Positions 5,004 to 6,357 of a DNA stretch of 6,357 bases are shown here, piece by piece. Location: positions 1 through 6,357 of the forward strand of contig CALDFS010000360.1 of assembly GCA_937942105.1 (NCBI GenBank). The letters are read 5' to 3'. The notes under the pieces were generated by a model that saw only the letters and a list, made by a program, of their open reading frames with translations, was not told the DNA's origin and made no database searches. This DNA comes from an uncultured Ruminococcus sp. (GTDB taxonomy: Bacteria; Bacillota; Clostridia; Oscillospirales; Ruminococcaceae). Within the stretch, counting starts at the first letter, position 1, and every line of letters starts with the position of its first letter. Made by a program: the position numbers and the translations under genes.

Positions 5004-5032
5004 TTGACAAATGCTTCCCCTGCGGATATAAT
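5004..5032 (+). promoter_or_regulatory. Perfect-consensus SigA promoter of the sugar-type ABC operon
   Basis: TTGACA (5004-5009), a 17-bp spacer and TATAAT (5027-5032) match consensus at all 12 positions. Transcription would begin near 5039. A fully consensus promoter in front of an uptake operon would be strongly expressed unless repressed, which makes the overlapping palindrome at 5031-5041 more interesting. Confidence 0.9.
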
Positions 5033-5041
5033 TAGACTAAT
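5031..5041. promoter_or_regulatory. Possible operator palindrome at the transcription start
   Basis: ATTAG (5031-5035) and CTAAT (5037-5041) are exact inverted repeats about A5036, spanning the end of the -10 and the expected start. GATAT (5025-5029) and ATATC (5040-5044) form a second overlapping repeat. The position fits a repressor site, but the repeat is short and AT-rich, and no regulator gene is in view. Confidence 0.3.
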
Positions 5042-5043
5042 AT

Positions 5044-5064
5044 CATCCTTTTTATAGAAAGGTG
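5044..5064 (+). other. Hairpin covering the ribosome site of the first sugar permease gene
   Basis: CCTTT (5047-5051) pairs with AAAGG (5058-5062) around a six-base loop; CA (5044-5045) and TG (5063-5064) extend the stem past one bulged T. The paired AAAGGTG is the ribosome site for the ATG at 5076. The stem is short, so it may only mildly reduce translation. Confidence 0.35.
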
Positions 5065-5075
5065 CTGCTGAAAAT

Positions 5076-5966
5076 ATGGAAAAGAACAACTACAAGGCTT
5101 GGCTATACTTGGCACCCGCCATACTGTTTCTCGGCTTTTTCATGGTATACCCGCTTATCGATGTTTTTATCTATTCATTTGAAGAGGGCTACAATTCCGC
5201 TTCGCAGAGCTATTTCGGAACAGGTCTATATAACTTCGACTATATTCTGCACGACCCCTATTTTTTACAGGCGGTCAAAAACACCCTGATAATGGTTGCA
5301 GTTACAGTTCCAATCTCCACCGGGCTTTCCCTGCTTATTTCGCTTGGTTTAAGCTCGATAAAGCCTTTGCGCAAGCTGTTCCAGACGGTTTACTTTCTGC
5401 CGTATGTGACTAACACCTTAGCGGTCGGACTTGTGTTCATGATTCTGTTTAAAAAGACGGCTTACACAGACGGTCTTGTGAACCTTATCATAAAGCTTTT
5501 CGGCGGAGAGGCTATCGATTTTATTTCCGGTCCCTACCCCGCTAAGATGTTCGTTCTGTGCTTCTATATAATCTGGGTGGTAATGCCGTTTAAGATACTT
5601 ATTCTTACGAGCGCGCTGACATCCGTCAAGCAGGACTACTACAACACCGCGAGAATTGACGGAACTCCACGACACCGCATATTCACAAAGATAACGCTGC
5701 CTATGATATCCCCGATGATATTCTATCTTGTTATAACCGGCTTCATTGGCGCATTCAAGGCATATAGCGACGCAGTTGCGCTATTCGGCACCGACCTTAA
5801 TGCTTCCGAGATGAACACGATAGTAGGATACATCTACGATATGCTCTATGGCAACAGCGGCGGATATCCCTCATATGCTTCGGCGGCGGCCATAGTGCTG
5901 TTTGCAATCGTGCTGACTATAACCGTCATTAATCTTCTGGTCAGCAAGAAGCACGTTTACTATTGA
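5076..5966 (+). CDS. Sugar-type ABC transporter permease, MalF/UgpA-like
   Basis: The 296-residue inner-membrane protein is one of the paired permeases of a carbohydrate-type (CUT1-like) importer. It shows six hydrophobic segments (about 10-32, 70-94, 103-126, 157-180, 207-228 and 268-289). The cytoplasmic loop that contacts the ATPase is recognisable as NTARIDGTPRHRIF followed by ITLP (190-209). The usual EAA-x-x-DG form is here NTA-x-x-DG, with the invariant Gly196 kept. The N-terminal APAILFLGFFMVYPLI (13-28) is typical. Family members move oligosaccharides, glycerol phosphate or similar polyols; substrate cannot be assigned. It starts an operon with its own promoter, and its ATG at 5076 follows AGAAAGGTG by about 11 bases. 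The partner permease follows 14 nt after the stop. No binding-protein gene precedes it. Confidence 0.92.
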   Translation: MEKNNYKAWLYLAPAILFLGFFMVYPLIDVFIYSFEEGYNSASQSYFGTGLYNFDYILHDPYFLQAVKNTLIMVAVTVPISTGLSLLISLGLSSIKPLRKLFQTVYFLPYVTNTLAVGLVFMILFKKTAYTDGLVNLIIKLFGGEAIDFISGPYPAKMFVLCFYIIWVVMPFKILILTSALTSVKQDYYNTARIDGTPRHRIFTKITLPMISPMIFYLVITGFIGAFKAYSDAVALFGTDLNASEMNTIVGYIYDMLYGNSGGYPSYASAAAIVLFAIVLTITVINLLVSKKHVYY

Positions 5967-5980
5967 TTGGGGGTAAAAAC

Positions 5981-6357
5981 ATGTCAAAAGGCATTGAAAT
6001 CGCGGAAAAGACCGCAAAACGCAAACGTACCGCATTTAATATCTTTATATACATCATGCTTGCACTCTGGGCAGTGATGGTGCTGTTCCCGTTTTACTGG
6101 ATGATACTCACCTCGTTCAAGAGCTACAGTTCCTACAACTCAGAATACGTTCCGAAATTCTTCACCCTGTCCCCCACCATCCAGAACTACATCGATGCTT
6201 TTACAGCCGTTCCGCTTGCAAAATATTTTCTGAATACGCTGATTTTCACCGTTATAACCACAGCAATCATGCTTGTTGTAACGATTCTTGCAGCATACGC
6301 CTTTGCACGGATGAATTTCCCGGGAAAGAATCTTTTGTTCTCGATGTTCTTGGCCTT
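5981..6357 (+). CDS. Sugar-type ABC transporter permease, MalG/UgpE-like, cut by the right edge
   Basis: This is the N-terminal 125 residues of the second permease of the same importer; the family is usually about 270-300 residues, so over half is outside the window. A basic N-terminus (KTAKRKR, 10-16) leads into membrane segment 1 (about 19-43, including LFPFYWMILTSFK at 35-47). A periplasmic stretch follows with the family-typical PTIQNYIDAF (65-74), then KYFLNTLIFT (81-90), membrane segment 2 (about 84-108) and YAFARMNFPGKNLLF (106-120). The ATG at 5981 follows GGGGGT by six bases, a G-rich but slightly unusual ribosome site, and lies 14 nt after the upstream stop, consistent with one transcript. 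The ATPase of such systems is often encoded elsewhere; the binding protein may be downstream. Confidence 0.92.
   Translation, partial: MSKGIEIAEKTAKRKRTAFNIFIYIMLALWAVMVLFPFYWMILTSFKSYSSYNSEYVPKFFTLSPTIQNYIDAFTAVPLAKYFLNTLIFTVITTAIMLVVTILAAYAFARMNFPGKNLLFSMFLA

Noticed and set aside
5010..5076. CcpA catabolite-repression site near the sugar operon promoter
   Set aside because: No stretch resembling the TGNAANCGNNNNCA pattern was found between the promoter and the start codon.
1..6357. CRISPR array, tRNA or rRNA genes, insertion-sequence ends
   Set aside because: No regularly spaced repeats, no tRNA cloverleaf or rRNA-like stretch, and no transposase gene or terminal inverted repeats were seen.

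Overview
The window looks like chromosomal DNA of a low-to-moderate GC Gram-positive bacterium, most likely a gut-type member of the Clostridia. The signs are AGGAGG-type ribosome sites, four clear SigA-type promoters with exactly 17-bp spacers, a lipoprotein-type substrate-binding protein, U-tract terminators and the protein families present. I cannot name a genus from sequence alone. Two genes are cut by the window edges: a serine recombinase on the left and a sugar-type ABC permease on the right.

Layout. Positions 1-404 (minus) hold the N-terminal catalytic domain of a resolvase/invertase-family serine recombinase. Positions 541-990 (minus) encode a short membrane-anchored helix-hairpin-helix (HhH) protein of the ComEA type. 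Divergent from it, 1226-1918 (plus) encodes a RadC-family protein that starts with TTG and whose MPN/JAB domain has lost the usual metal ligands. The two genes share a 235-bp control region with one strong promoter facing each way. Both promoters lie inside an apparent upstream extension of the ComEA-like frame, so its true start is at 990, not 1122.

Positions 2067-4991 are a complete three-gene ABC uptake operon of the TrpXYZ-like type (PF04392 binding protein, PF02653-type permease, ATPase). It has a consensus promoter, a structured leader of about 87 nt, a large hairpin between the binding-protein gene and the permease gene, an 8-nt overlap between permease and ATPase genes, and a strong terminator at the end. 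Family knowledge points to an aromatic amino acid or related small ligand. The leader is too short for a T-box, so the substrate is open.

Positions 5004-6357 begin a second, independent ABC operon from a perfect-consensus promoter (TTGACA, 17 bp, TATAAT). It carries a MalF/UgpA-type permease and the first 125 codons of a MalG/UgpE-type permease. The binding protein is not upstream and must lie beyond the right edge or elsewhere.

I found no clearly new multi-gene system. The points most worth following are the metal-ligand-less RadC paralogue beside the ComEA-like gene, the folded leader of the TrpXYZ-like operon, and the intercistronic hairpin that could set binding-protein dosage.
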